Below the pieces are notes generated by a model, which was given only the letters and a program-made list of their open reading frames with translations, was not told the origin of the DNA and made no database searches. This document shows positions 50,901-59,399 of a stretch of DNA of 64,000 nucleotides, one piece after another. Numbering within the stretch: position 1 is the stretch's first letter; the number at the start of each line of letters is the position of its first letter. This DNA is from Paenibacillus aurantius (lineage in GTDB: Bacteria > Bacillota > Bacilli > Paenibacillales > NBRC-103111), in NCBI RefSeq assembly GCF_032268605.1, contig NZ_CP130318.1, positions 6,092,501-6,156,500 of the forward strand. The letters run 5' to 3'. The position numbers were made by a program, and so were the translations under genes.

Positions 50901-51353
50901 TTACGAATCAGACAGGAGCACCCTAGCCAGCTTCTCGTAGGTTTGAATAAACTGGCGGGCTTCCTCTTCGTCAAAATGCTGAAGATACCCCGATAGCAGC
51001 TCCTGAATCTTCTCTTCGCCCGCCTGGGCGAGCCGCTCGCCCTCCTCCGTGAGGGTCAAATAGGTGACCCGGCGGTCCTTCTCATCCGGCAGACGCCGGA
51101 TCAGGTCTTTGTCGGCCAGCCGGTTGACGATTGCCGTGATGGAGCTTTTGCCTACGCAGAAGCTGTCCGCAAGCTCTGAGGACGTGCAGGAGCCCCGGCC
51201 CCGGATGTAACGAATGGTGGAATACTGATCGAGGGTGAGCTCCTCCTCCATCCGTTCCTTGATCATGGCGTTCAGCCGGCGGTTGACGACGAAGGTCGCC
51301 CTCTCGTACCGTTCGATAAGCTGCCTCAGAAATTCGTTGTCCACGTTGTTCAC
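50901..51353 (-). CDS. MarR-family regulator of the MMPL operon
   Basis: 150 residues, GTG start with AGAAGGAG upstream. The winged helix is visible as RIRGRGSCTSSELADSFCVGKSSITAIVNRLADKDLIRRLPDEKDRRVTYLTLTEEG, complete with the DxRxxxLxLT wing. It is the first gene of the unit with the large MMPL transporter. The palindrome at 51394-51406 lies 41 bases upstream and is likely its operator. It probably represses its own transporter until a substrate is bound. Confidence 0.93.
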   Translation of the reverse strand: MNNVDNEFLRQLIERYERATFVVNRRLNAMIKERMEEELTLDQYSTIRYIRGRGSCTSSELADSFCVGKSSITAIVNRLADKDLIRRLPDEKDRRVTYLTLTEEGERLAQAGEEKIQELLSGYLQHFDEEEARQFIQTYEKLARVLLSDS

Positions 51354-51393
51354 GTTCTCCTTCTAGGGGTAAAAGGGAGGGTCGTCCCTTTAG

Positions 51394-51406
51394 TTCGACT
51401 GTCGAA
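51394..51406. promoter_or_regulatory. MarR operator
   Basis: TTCGACTGTCGAA is a perfect 6-1-6 palindrome just upstream of the marR start; a wider pair TAGTTC/GAACTA encloses it. Size and position fit a MarR dimer site. Confidence 0.6.
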
Positions 51407-51534
51407 TGATTTCACAGTAGAACTATATCAGAGGGGCTGCGTTTCCGTCAATCGGAAATAGGGCTTTTTCTCCAGTCAGCCAAAAGCCCTGCCGGCTGGC
51501 AGGGCTCGATGGCTTAACCCGTTCCATCCCGTGC

Positions 51535-52983
51535 CTAGCCCGCTCCCTTGAGAACCGCACCCGGCACCCGCTCCCCGAGCACCTTAAGGGGGTATTCGTA
51601 AATGGACGTATCCCGTCCGCACACCTGCTTCCAGGCATCCACGCACGCCGGGTCAAAATGACTCCCCCGGTTCGCCTCAAGGAACGCCATCGCCTCCTCA
51701 TGAGGCATCGCCTGCCGGTAGGCTCTCCTGGAGGTGAGGGCGTCGTAGACGTCCGCTACGGCCACGATGCGCGCCATCAGCGGGATTTCCTCTCCCGTCA
51801 GGCGGTCGGGGTAGCCCCCGCCGTTCCATTTCTCGTGATGGGAGCGGATAATGCCCAGCTCCTCTGGAAGGAACCCGAGCCGCCGGCACCGCTCATACCC
51901 GATCACGGGATGGGTTTCGATAATGGCCCTTTCCGAGGGGCTGAGCCTGCCCGGCTTGTTGAGGATGCTGTCGGGGATGTCCATTTTGCCGATGTCGTGC
52001 ACGATGGTTCCCTGGGCCAGGGCCCGAAGCTCATCGGGGCGCAGCTGCAGCTCCTCCGCAAGCTTCAGCGCATACAGCGTTACCCGGAAGTTGTGCCCCG
52101 CCGTGTACGGATCTCTCTGCTCCGTGGACGCCATCAAAGTCTGAACGCTCGGGGAGATGGAGTTCGTCACCCGTTCGATCGGGTCGTTCGTGAACAGAGC
52201 GCGTACCGCCCCTGACAAGGACTGCCTTGATGCGTACTGCCGGTACAGCCCGGCCAGCATCACCAGCATGGAGCCCAAGAGCAGGAAGTGATACAACCAC
52301 CACGAAGCCCGCCATGCTTCGCCGCGGATGATGATAACCTGGGCGGTAATGAGCCAGCCGCAGGAGTATACGATCGCTTTTTGCAGAGGAAACCGGGAAT
52401 AGAGGTACGACTGGTAGTATTGGTACATGGTCACGCCGTTAAGCAGGATGGTCACCATGGCGACTCCCCCCTTAAGCGGGTGAATATCGAGGGGAATGAA
52501 ATCGACGGCGTGGGGAAACAGGAGACCCGCGCCCCCGAGAAGCAGGAGCACGCTGGTCCACAACGGCAGAAGCCAGCGGCCGGGCCTGGACATGAAGGTA
52601 ACGAACGGATCGTCGGACGGTAGCGAAGACAGCCACAGCCACAGGGAGGCCAGAAGGATGCTGAGCTGGGACGAGACCGCCGGCAGGTGGCTCGCATGGA
52701 TCATGAAGTTAGGAGTCGAGAGTCCATGGACGGCAAAGATGGAGGCAAGCGAAATGAAAGAAAGAGCGAGAAATCCGACCTTTCCATTCCGAAGACGCCT
52801 GCCTGCAATGCCGACGGCCACCGCCAGAGCCAAAGCGAGCAGCGCCACCGCGCTGACAATATAGAAATGCCCTCTTGGCATGATAAGCATGGGATCGGCG
52901 GAACCCGCCGCCTTCAGTCCCTCAAACACACCATAAGGAATAAGTACGGCCGCCGCCGGGCCGATCCAACTGCGCTGCTTCAT
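51535..52983 (-). CDS. Membrane HD-GYP phosphodiesterase
   Basis: 482 residues from the ATG at 52983 (GGGGAAGG upstream). About seven helices fill residues 8-255, of no sensor family I recognise. The HD-GYP domain follows at about 285-440: TAGHNFRVTLYALKLAEEL, VHDIGKMDIPDSILNKPGRLSPSE, ETHPVIGYE, RSHHEKWNGGGYPDRLTGEEIPLMARIVAVADVYDAL. Both HD and the HHEKWNGGGYP segment are intact, so c-di-GMP degradation is expected. It is a standalone gene; its c-di-GMP partner in the window is the MHYT-GGDEF-EAL protein. Confidence 0.93.
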   Translation of the reverse strand: MKQRSWIGPAAAVLIPYGVFEGLKAAGSADPMLIMPRGHFYIVSAVALLALALAVAVGIAGRRLRNGKVGFLALSFISLASIFAVHGLSTPNFMIHASHLPAVSSQLSILLASLWLWLSSLPSDDPFVTFMSRPGRWLLPLWTSVLLLLGGAGLLFPHAVDFIPLDIHPLKGGVAMVTILLNGVTMYQYYQSYLYSRFPLQKAIVYSCGWLITAQVIIIRGEAWRASWWLYHFLLLGSMLVMLAGLYRQYASRQSLSGAVRALFTNDPIERVTNSISPSVQTLMASTEQRDPYTAGHNFRVTLYALKLAEELQLRPDELRALAQGTIVHDIGKMDIPDSILNKPGRLSPSERAIIETHPVIGYERCRRLGFLPEELGIIRSHHEKWNGGGYPDRLTGEEIPLMARIVAVADVYDALTSRRAYRQAMPHEEAMAFLEANRGSHFDPACVDAWKQVCGRDTSIYEYPLKVLGERVPGAVLKGAG

Positions 52984-53119
52984 CGTTATGGCCTTCCCCT
53001 TTTCGCCCGGCCGCAGGGCTTTCCATTTTTCGGCCGACTGGTTTTTTCTTCTAATCATAAGTCATCGGGCCCGTTTTGGGAATGATCTCCTATCTTTTAT
53101 CGGCAGGAAAAACTTTAAT

Positions 53120-53146
53120 GTTTAAACCTACGTAGCTTAGGTTAAA
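53120..53146 (+). promoter_or_regulatory. Possible promoter/operator of GlsB-like gene
   Basis: GTTTAA at 53120, then 14 bases, then GGTTAA resembles a sigma-B-type promoter (GTTTAA-N12-15-GGGTAT). The same place holds the inverted repeat AACCTA/TAGGTT around CGTAGCT (53125-53143). Either reading is unproven, and many Paenibacillus lack sigma-B. Confidence 0.35.
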
Positions 53147-53190
53147 AATAGGTACACTAACCAACACAAATGAAAAAGGAGTGGGACACA

Positions 53191-53448
53191 ATGAGTTTTC
53201 TCTGGTCTTTGATTATCGGCGGTATTATCGGTTGGCTGGCCGGCCTGGTTATGGGCCGCGACATTCCGGGCGGTGTGATTGGTAACATCATCGCCGGTTT
53301 CATCGGGGCTTGGCTCGGCGGGCTGCTGCTTGGCGACTGGGGTCCGGAAGTAGGCGGATTCTATATCCTGCCGGCTTTGATCGGGGCTGTCGCCCTCGTG
53401 TTCATCGTCAGCCTGATCATGCGTTCGATGGGACGCAACCGGGCGTAA
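53191..53448 (+). CDS. GlsB/YeaQ/YmgE-family stress membrane protein
   Basis: 85 residues; the ATG at 53191 has AAAAGGAG nine bases upstream. Three hydrophobic segments with Gly-rich packing: MSFLWSLIIGGIIGWLAGLVMG, GVIGNIIAGFIGAWLGGLLLG and a C-terminal helix (ALIGAVALVFIVSLIM). This is the transglycosylase-associated (GlsB) family, general-stress membrane proteins of unknown activity. Single gene with its own terminator. Confidence 0.92.
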   Translation: MSFLWSLIIGGIIGWLAGLVMGRDIPGGVIGNIIAGFIGAWLGGLLLGDWGPEVGGFYILPALIGAVALVFIVSLIMRSMGRNRA

Positions 53449-53483
53449 CCAACGCCCTTTCCTCCCCTTGGAGGAAAACGACA

Positions 53484-53516
53484 AAAAAGACAGCCTCGTG
53501 AGAGGCTGTCTTTTTG
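53484..53516. terminator. Bidirectional terminator between GlsB-like and ParR-like genes
   Basis: AAAGACAGCCTC and GAGGCTGTCTTT form a perfect 12-base stem around GTGA, with A- and T-tracts on either side. Confidence 0.88.
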
Positions 53517-53535
53517 TGTGGACCGGCTTGACGGA

Positions 53536-53883
53536 TCAAGTCCAAGACTCGATATCTTCGTCGTCGATGTCGTCATCCGGCGCCTTAACCGGCTGCCGTT
53601 TTTCCTCTTGCTGGGCCGCGGCCGCCGTCTCCCGGAGGGAAACCGCCGCCACTTCGCCGGAGGGGCCGGCTTGTCCGTTCTTTCCTTCGGACGTGAAGCC
53701 CCGCTCGGCCGGAATAAAGGCCTGCAGGTTGCGCACCCCGTTATGGGTAACCTCTTTCTCAATCAGGTAGCGGATGGAATCCATCAGGTTCGTCTGGGAG
53801 TTGATCCACTGCATGATGGCGGGGTCTTCGTTCTTCTTCGTCTTCAGGCTGATGTTGTCACCGGGCTGCTTCGATTTCTTCAT
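53536..53883 (-). CDS. ParR-like ribbon-helix-helix adaptor protein
   Basis: 115 residues. The segment PAIMQWINSQTNLMDSIRYLIEKEVTHNGVRNLQAFIP (about 21-58) has the ribbon-helix-helix pattern of ParR proteins, which bind a centromere and recruit ParM. The rest is a flexible, acidic C-terminus (ending DDDIDDEDIESWT) likely to contact the filament. GGAAGG precedes the start. It lies 45 bases downstream of the actin-like gene, the order found in parM-parR operons. No IS, replication gene or plasmid partition context is nearby. Confidence 0.72.
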   Translation of the reverse strand: MKKSKQPGDNISLKTKKNEDPAIMQWINSQTNLMDSIRYLIEKEVTHNGVRNLQAFIPAERGFTSEGKNGQAGPSGEVAAVSLRETAAAAQQEEKRQPVKAPDDDIDDEDIESWT

Positions 53884-53928
53884 AAAAGGTCACCTTCCGG
53901 TACGGCTGGTATTACCCGCCGTCTCTCC

Positions 53929-55125
53929 TTAGGCAGGCTGGACCGCTTTCGTTTTGAGGGCTTCGTAAATTTTGCCGCGGACAAACGCATCGAGGCCCAT
54001 CGCATTAAGGCGAACGGCGTAATCGCTCGGCACGTAGAGAAGCTTCATTTCGCGCTCGTCGCAAAGCTCCTTCAGAAGCGGATACAGGATCGAACGCATC
54101 AGGATGCTGCCGCCGCCATACACGCAGATCACGTCGATCTCGTTTCTTGCTTTGGTCAGCTGGCGCTTGACGTTCTGGATGATCTGCTTCGCCTGGCTTT
54201 CGAGCGGACGCTTCAGCGTTTTGATCGCCCGGGCGTGGTACTTGTGCTTCGGGTTCTTGATCACGTCGCTGAAGAACTGGCGAGGGCTGTCCGGCAGATG
54301 GATGAGACGGTTGAACTCGCTCAGCGCTTCCTCAATCGCATAACCCGCTCCATGATGGCTTCCGTGCACGAACTGGCGCAGGAACTTGTTGCCCTCGGTA
54401 ATCGGGTACTCGGTCGAGCCGTCGCCGATGTCGACATGCAGAATCCGCTTATCTTTGAAGAAGCTTCCGTTGAACTTCTTGTCGATGCCGTACGTATCCG
54501 TGAATTCGTCGAAGATGTCGCCTTCGCGCCAGTTTCCTTCGCCGTCCTTCTGGAGGGTGAAGATAACCGGGGTCGCTTCAGGAACCACTTTGGTGAATTG
54601 GAAAATGATGCGGACCGCTACGCGCTGGATGCCCAGATGAACGGTAACATGGTGGGTGCCCGCCATGAAGCGTCTTTCGAACTTGGCCGACGTCTCGTCG
54701 GTATGCTGGGTCACCGGAAGCGCGGTAGCCATATCGGCCTGCACTTCGATGTGATCCGGAATTCTCTTCTCTTCGTCATAGGCTTTCTGAACGGCTGCCG
54801 CAGCGATCTGGGCAAGGGTGTTCACGACCGGCAGGTCCATGTCGCATTTCATGTCGATGCCGATTTGAAGATTATCAATTACTTCTCCGCTCTCCAGAGC
54901 GAATTTGCCGACATAATACATGCCCGGACGGGCCGCCGGAGAATCGACTGTCACGACCAACTGATCCTGCAGGTTACGGATGAAACTCTCAGGTGCCTGC
55001 TCTTCGCTCCACGGAAGCTCGTCCACCGGACAATTGACATTGGGCTGCTGAATCAGCCGTCCGTCAATAATCAGGTCATGCTCGCTGTTTCCGTTGTCGT
55101 TGCCTACAAAAAAATGGTACTGCAT
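53929..55125 (-). CDS. Actin-like ParM/StbA-type ATPase
   Basis: 398 residues from the ATG at 55125 (GAGGAGG nine bases upstream). The actin-fold signatures are FFVGNDNGNSEHDLII (phosphate 1), ILHVDIGDGSTEYPIT (phosphate 2) and VICVYGGGSILMRS (adenosine). The protein is longer than R1 ParM (about 320), with an extra N-terminal part rich in Asp/Glu. Such proteins form dynamic filaments that push replicated DNA apart. It pairs with the ParR-like gene downstream. It sits in a chromosomal-looking neighbourhood between housekeeping genes; a chromosomal or phage-derived segregation role is inferred. Confidence 0.82.
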   Translation of the reverse strand: MQYHFFVGNDNGNSEHDLIIDGRLIQQPNVNCPVDELPWSEEQAPESFIRNLQDQLVVTVDSPAARPGMYYVGKFALESGEVIDNLQIGIDMKCDMDLPVVNTLAQIAAAAVQKAYDEEKRIPDHIEVQADMATALPVTQHTDETSAKFERRFMAGTHHVTVHLGIQRVAVRIIFQFTKVVPEATPVIFTLQKDGEGNWREGDIFDEFTDTYGIDKKFNGSFFKDKRILHVDIGDGSTEYPITEGNKFLRQFVHGSHHGAGYAIEEALSEFNRLIHLPDSPRQFFSDVIKNPKHKYHARAIKTLKRPLESQAKQIIQNVKRQLTKARNEIDVICVYGGGSILMRSILYPLLKELCDEREMKLLYVPSDYAVRLNAMGLDAFVRGKIYEALKTKAVQPA

Positions 55126-55279
55126 GAAGTCCTTCCTCCTCTTATGTAGAAATAGTGCACGGTAATACTCTGTCACACCTCGGGTCGATTTGCAACCGGC
55201 TTTAAGGCCGTTCTCTTATAAGATTCGAGAGGAAGGACCATTTTTCCTCCCTGAAGCGGAAAATATCGTAAGGCGCCCT

Positions 55280-56005
55280 TTACAGGTCCGGTCCGGCTGT
55301 TTCCGAGTGGGAGCGGAGAATCATCAGAATGACACTCTTGTCCAATTCGAAGCTCCAGTCGACAAACACCTCGGCGATCCGTTTGTTCATCCCCGGATCA
55401 TAGCCCTTCAAGCGCTCCAGCAGTCTTTTCTCCAGGCTGCGCTTGACGTCCTTCAAGAACTCGCCCTGGCCGAGCCGGATCAGCTCGTTCTCCACTTGAA
55501 CCAGCACTCCCTTGCGGACGAACAGCAGCGTACGCCCGTTCATCTCGTACGTTTCAAGACCATCGGGTGCTTTCTCGACCTGGTGGGACACCCGGACCAC
55601 TTCCCGCACCAGTCCATCCCGCCCCTTAAAGGAGCCATTCGGCTCCGGAAAGCCTTCAAAGGAACATGAGCCTTTCAACACCAGCATGCCGGTGCCTTCC
55701 GGCAGGTTCCAGTCATAATAAACTTCGCTTGGCCTGACCCCGGTTGTATGCTCCAACCATTCCGTCAAGGGGGAAATCAGCAGAGGCATCAGCTTCTCCC
55801 GTGTCCGGCGGACGGTCCTTTCCTGGCCATGCTCCAGGAGGGCCTTCTCTGATGGGGTAAGGAAGCTTCGCAAATAAACGGTCAGGTAACTCCCTCCTAT
55901 GGAGACGAACACCGATTCCGGCCCCTTGCCAAAGATGTCGCGGAGCTGCCTCCCGATATAGCTGGCTATGTGCTGCTGAAGTGAATTAGCGATTGGTTGC
56001 TTCAT
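55280..56005 (-). CDS. Tandem DUF2294-domain protein
   Basis: 241 residues. Two copies of a DUF2294 unit follow each other (about 5-115 and 130-235), the first with GRQLRDIFGKGPESVFVSIGGSYLTVYLRSFLTPSEKALLEHG and the second with VRKGVLVQVENELIRLGQGEFLKDVKRSLEKRL. Family members are usually single-domain (about 110 residues), so the tandem form is notable. No membrane or signal segment. Same direction as, and 155 bases before, the ParM-like gene; weak ribosome site. Function unknown. Confidence 0.75.
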   Translation of the reverse strand: MKQPIANSLQQHIASYIGRQLRDIFGKGPESVFVSIGGSYLTVYLRSFLTPSEKALLEHGQERTVRRTREKLMPLLISPLTEWLEHTTGVRPSEVYYDWNLPEGTGMLVLKGSCSFEGFPEPNGSFKGRDGLVREVVRVSHQVEKAPDGLETYEMNGRTLLFVRKGVLVQVENELIRLGQGEFLKDVKRSLEKRLLERLKGYDPGMNKRIAEVFVDWSFELDKSVILMILRSHSETAGPDL

Positions 56006-56246
56006 GTATGCCGATCCGTCCCTGTCTACGTTCTACTAGTGACGAATCTCGTCTGCCTCCCTGCCGGTAGAATATCTTGGAAAACAAAAATGACCCAACT
56101 CCCCCTTTGTTCAAAGGAAAAGCCAGGTCATGAAGGTGACTTATATCAAATGATAGATTCACTCATTTACCCAAGTTATGCGATTGCGATACCGAACATG
56201 ATTCTATCATATTTCGGCGGGGGAGGGAAGCGCAATATCGAAGTCC

Positions 56247-57566
56247 CTATACCTTCATCCCCTTCCAATCCATTACGACGGACTGACCCGTACGCATGGA
56301 AGCGTCCGCACGGAACCCGGCCAAATGGCCGATGATCGAGTTTTCCAGAGAAGCGGTTGACGGGGAAGTCGCCTGCCCTTTGACCACACGCAAAAAGTCT
56401 TCGACCAGCCGGTGATCCCCGCCGCCGTGCATATCGTTGCTAACGGGGATTTCAACACGCTTCTCCGTGTAAGTGCGTCCCTCGGCCAAATCCGGATGCC
56501 GAATGACAAAGACGCCGTCCTCCAGCAAGCCCTGGATTTCGCCTTTCGTTCCCGTGATATGAACGGTTCGGCATGCTTTCGCGGTCGCTCCCACCAAATT
56601 GTGGACCGCCGTGCTCCCGTCCTCGAATTCGAACAGGACCGCCTGATGGTCCACAATATCATTGTCACACCGCCAAACGCAGCGCCCGAAAGGGTTATCG
56701 GTACGAAGGCTCTGGAGCTTCTCTTCCGTATTCAGCCGGACCCCTTCCAAATAACGCGGCCATACATAGGTGCCCCAGAGCGGATGGTCCACATACAGCT
56801 TTTTGGCGGAATAAGGACAGCTTTCTTCTATGCCGCAGTCCGTCAGGCAGCGGGTACCTGAGCCTTGAGGGGCACGGTCCTCGCGAAATTGGATGATATT
56901 GCCATAGCTGCTTACCTTCACCGGCCGCACACCCGTTTTAAACCAGGTGATCAGGTCCAGATCATGGCAGCATTTTTGCATCAGAAAGGAGGAGCCCCCT
57001 CTTTCCCTATTCGCGAACTTGCCGCGGACGAATGCGGTGGCCATATGGTGGTAATCCACATTCTCTTCGGTCTGGATGTGGATAATATCCCCGATAACCC
57101 CCTCCGAGAGCGCCTTCTGAAGCTCCACATAAAAAGGCGCATACCGCAGCACATGGCAGATCATGACCTTGCGGCCGTGAGCCTCCGCCACTTCATAGAG
57201 CTCCAGAACTTCCTGCTCCGAAATACCGATCGGCTTCTCCAGCAGCAGGTCATAGCCTTTGCGAAGCAGAGGTACACTGGTGGAGACGTGCTGCGCGTCG
57301 AGCGTCCCGTTTATGACCGCGTCCGCCAGCTTCGGCTGCGCGGCAAGCTCCTCCACCTTCGTAAAGACCATAGAATCGGGCAGATCATACTGGCGGACGG
57401 CATTATCCCGCCGTAAAGAATCCGGATCCACGACTCCGACTATCTGCATAAGCTCCGGATGTTTCTTCGAGAAGCTTGCATAATTCATGCTGCGGCTTCC
57501 GGCTCCCACAATAATCACTTTCACCGGACCGCTGACGGCGCTGCCCGTTTGTTGACTTTTGGTCAT
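56247..57566 (-). CDS. Gfo/Idh/MocA-family oxidoreductase
   Basis: 439 residues from the ATG at 57566 (GAGGTG six bases upstream; an in-frame ATG at 57572 is too close). N-terminal Rossmann domain: VKVIIVGAGSRSMNYASF, VVDPDSLRRDNA, then LLEKPIGISEQEVLELYEVAEAHGRKVMICHVLRYAPFY, the EKP motif with its catalytic Lys. The C-terminal half is the dimerisation/substrate domain. These enzymes oxidise or epimerise sugars with NAD(P). Its start is ten bases after the DUF4091 stop, so the two form one operon. Substrate probably a sugar released by the neighbouring glycosidase. Confidence 0.9.
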   Translation of the reverse strand: MTKSQQTGSAVSGPVKVIIVGAGSRSMNYASFSKKHPELMQIVGVVDPDSLRRDNAVRQYDLPDSMVFTKVEELAAQPKLADAVINGTLDAQHVSTSVPLLRKGYDLLLEKPIGISEQEVLELYEVAEAHGRKVMICHVLRYAPFYVELQKALSEGVIGDIIHIQTEENVDYHHMATAFVRGKFANRERGGSSFLMQKCCHDLDLITWFKTGVRPVKVSSYGNIIQFREDRAPQGSGTRCLTDCGIEESCPYSAKKLYVDHPLWGTYVWPRYLEGVRLNTEEKLQSLRTDNPFGRCVWRCDNDIVDHQAVLFEFEDGSTAVHNLVGATAKACRTVHITGTKGEIQGLLEDGVFVIRHPDLAEGRTYTEKRVEIPVSNDMHGGGDHRLVEDFLRVVKGQATSPSTASLENSIIGHLAGFRADASMRTGQSVVMDWKGMKV

Positions 57567-57576
57567 GTCCATCACC

Positions 57577-59241
57577 TCAATTATTGATATGGGCTTTAAT
57601 CGCCGCATTGACCGATTCTCGGAAATTCAGCAGCCACGCCGCCTCTTTCGGATAGCTGCGGAAGGTCAGAGGCTCGGGAAGGCCCTCTTCGATCATCTCC
57701 AGAACCTGATCGCGCCCGATCAGGCTCTCCAGCAGCTGAAGCGCCCTCAAGTCCTGAAGCCCTTCCTGGAAAACTTCCATCCTTATCGATTCGACGGGTC
57801 TGCCGTCCTCGCCCGGATAAACCAGAAAAGCGTCGCCGGATGGAAAATGGAAGCCGGCATCGGTAATGCGGTAGGGATCGATTGCTTTCAAAGAGTACCG
57901 GGTATTCCAGAAATTGTAGCCCCAGTGCAGGAAGCCCGCCATTTGAAATTTATACAGCTGGATGCCCATCATGCGGTTGCGTGCGGACGGCATGTTGAAG
58001 AAACGGTTGGAAACCTCCTTGTATTGAACGCAGCAGTAATACGTCCAAAGCTCGGGGACCCCCCGCTCGAGGAAAGGCTCGATGTGGTTATTGGCGGGTA
58101 CCGGCCGTTTCACCAAGCCTTCCTCGTAATACTCTAGATTGGTAATGGCGTCCATGACCGGCATTCCCTTCAAATGCGCCGTCAGGACTTCGCTGGCGCT
58201 GCGGTACCACGGCCTATGCTCGAGCAGAGGTTCATCCGAAATATGGAAATAGCTGTGCTTCTCCAGCTTCTGCTCATAAAGAAAGGCAACGAGAACGGGA
58301 AGGAACTGGTGGAGGAAATCTTTGTACGCTTCGCCGGCTGCATCCGTGTCCCAGCCAAAAATGCGCTTCTGCTCCCCGTCCACCTCCGCGATGATTTTCG
58401 GGGCATGCTTGGCTCCCCACTGGGTAAAAAAGTGCGAAAACTCGAAATACCGGATCCCTGCCGTATGGCACATGTCGATCCACCGCTTAAGCCGGCTTAA
58501 TCCGAAGGAATACCCATTCCCGTCCTTCTTCACCTCCACCAGCTGGACGGTTAATCGCTCGCCTCCTACCGCCGTGTCAAGTGGCGGGGTGAACAGCGGA
58601 GTCAGCAGCATGTTGATCCCATGCTTAACCGCTGTCTTCACATACTGCTCGATGATCTGCCAGTGGGCTTCGCTGAATACCTCTATCCCGTAATACTGGG
58701 CTAAGCAGTCGCAATGGAACCATTCCGTATGGATCAGGGTCTGTTCGGGAAGCGGCGCCCCGATCACTTCCAATTCAAAGCTTTCCCCCCCAAGAAGCCC
58801 TTCGGTTTCCGTTGAGAAACGTACGGTTATGAGATGCTTCCCGATCGCCGTGTTTTCGTCCAATTCAATCGTCACCCAAACGGAACGCCATTGCTTAGGC
58901 AGGCCCGCTACCCCTGCCGTAGGCTTAATCGGCAAGAGCGGGTCCGGATAAAGACCGGGTGTTTCCCGGAGGATATTCTCGTCATGGCCGCTCTGGCAGG
59001 GAAGATCCGATGGTGCCAAGCCGACGGAACGAAGGGTGATCCGATCCGCAAGAGTCGAGTCGACACTCACCGAGATGGGCACGATGGTGGAAGCGGCCCA
59101 GTAGGCAACCTGAAAAGCATAGGCCTCGCCCTGTAAAGCGGATGCCCGATTATAGGCCACCGCATCCAAGTCCTGGTCGGCAAAAACTTTTTCGAGGGAA
59201 CTGATGCCCCTCGTTTCAAAAAGCTTGGTTGGCTCCGGCAT
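57577..59241 (-). CDS. DUF4091 glycoside-hydrolase-like protein (GH123-related)
   Basis: 554 residues, no signal peptide; AAAGGGG eight bases before the start. The N-terminal ~190 residues form a beta-sandwich; the remainder is a TIM-barrel with TEWFHCDCLA, HGINMLLTPLFTPP and the acidic pair in FHISDEP, which is where GH123 beta-N-acetylgalactosaminidases carry the catalytic Asp-Glu. C-terminal DUF4091 region: FLHWGYNFWN ... DAFLVYPG ... IRMEVFQEGLQDLRAL. A substrate-assisted hexosaminidase is likely; cytosolic, so it acts on imported oligosaccharides. Operon with the Gfo/Idh/MocA gene. Confidence 0.85.
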   Translation of the reverse strand: MPEPTKLFETRGISSLEKVFADQDLDAVAYNRASALQGEAYAFQVAYWAASTIVPISVSVDSTLADRITLRSVGLAPSDLPCQSGHDENILRETPGLYPDPLLPIKPTAGVAGLPKQWRSVWVTIELDENTAIGKHLITVRFSTETEGLLGGESFELEVIGAPLPEQTLIHTEWFHCDCLAQYYGIEVFSEAHWQIIEQYVKTAVKHGINMLLTPLFTPPLDTAVGGERLTVQLVEVKKDGNGYSFGLSRLKRWIDMCHTAGIRYFEFSHFFTQWGAKHAPKIIAEVDGEQKRIFGWDTDAAGEAYKDFLHQFLPVLVAFLYEQKLEKHSYFHISDEPLLEHRPWYRSASEVLTAHLKGMPVMDAITNLEYYEEGLVKRPVPANNHIEPFLERGVPELWTYYCCVQYKEVSNRFFNMPSARNRMMGIQLYKFQMAGFLHWGYNFWNTRYSLKAIDPYRITDAGFHFPSGDAFLVYPGEDGRPVESIRMEVFQEGLQDLRALQLLESLIGRDQVLEMIEEGLPEPLTFRSYPKEAAWLLNFRESVNAAIKAHINN

Positions 59242-59303
59242 CCGGCAGACCCCTTTCTTTGGATTTCTCTATAGGACTAAAGATTAGCAGACATGAAAGT
59301 AAA

Positions 59304-59328
59304 GAAAAGTGCGTTTTCCGCACTTTTC
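59304..59328 (-). terminator. Terminator after beta-helix gene
   Basis: GAAAAGTGCG and CGCACTTTTC form a perfect ten-base stem with a five-base loop, with a T-rich run on the minus strand (TTTTCTTTAC). It lies between the beta-helix stop and the DUF4091 start. Confidence 0.7.
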
Positions 59329-59399
59329 TCTACAAAGGAAAAGCAAGATTTGATTTTTTGTGTGCTAAAGAACATCATTTGCAGATAAGGCACCCGATT

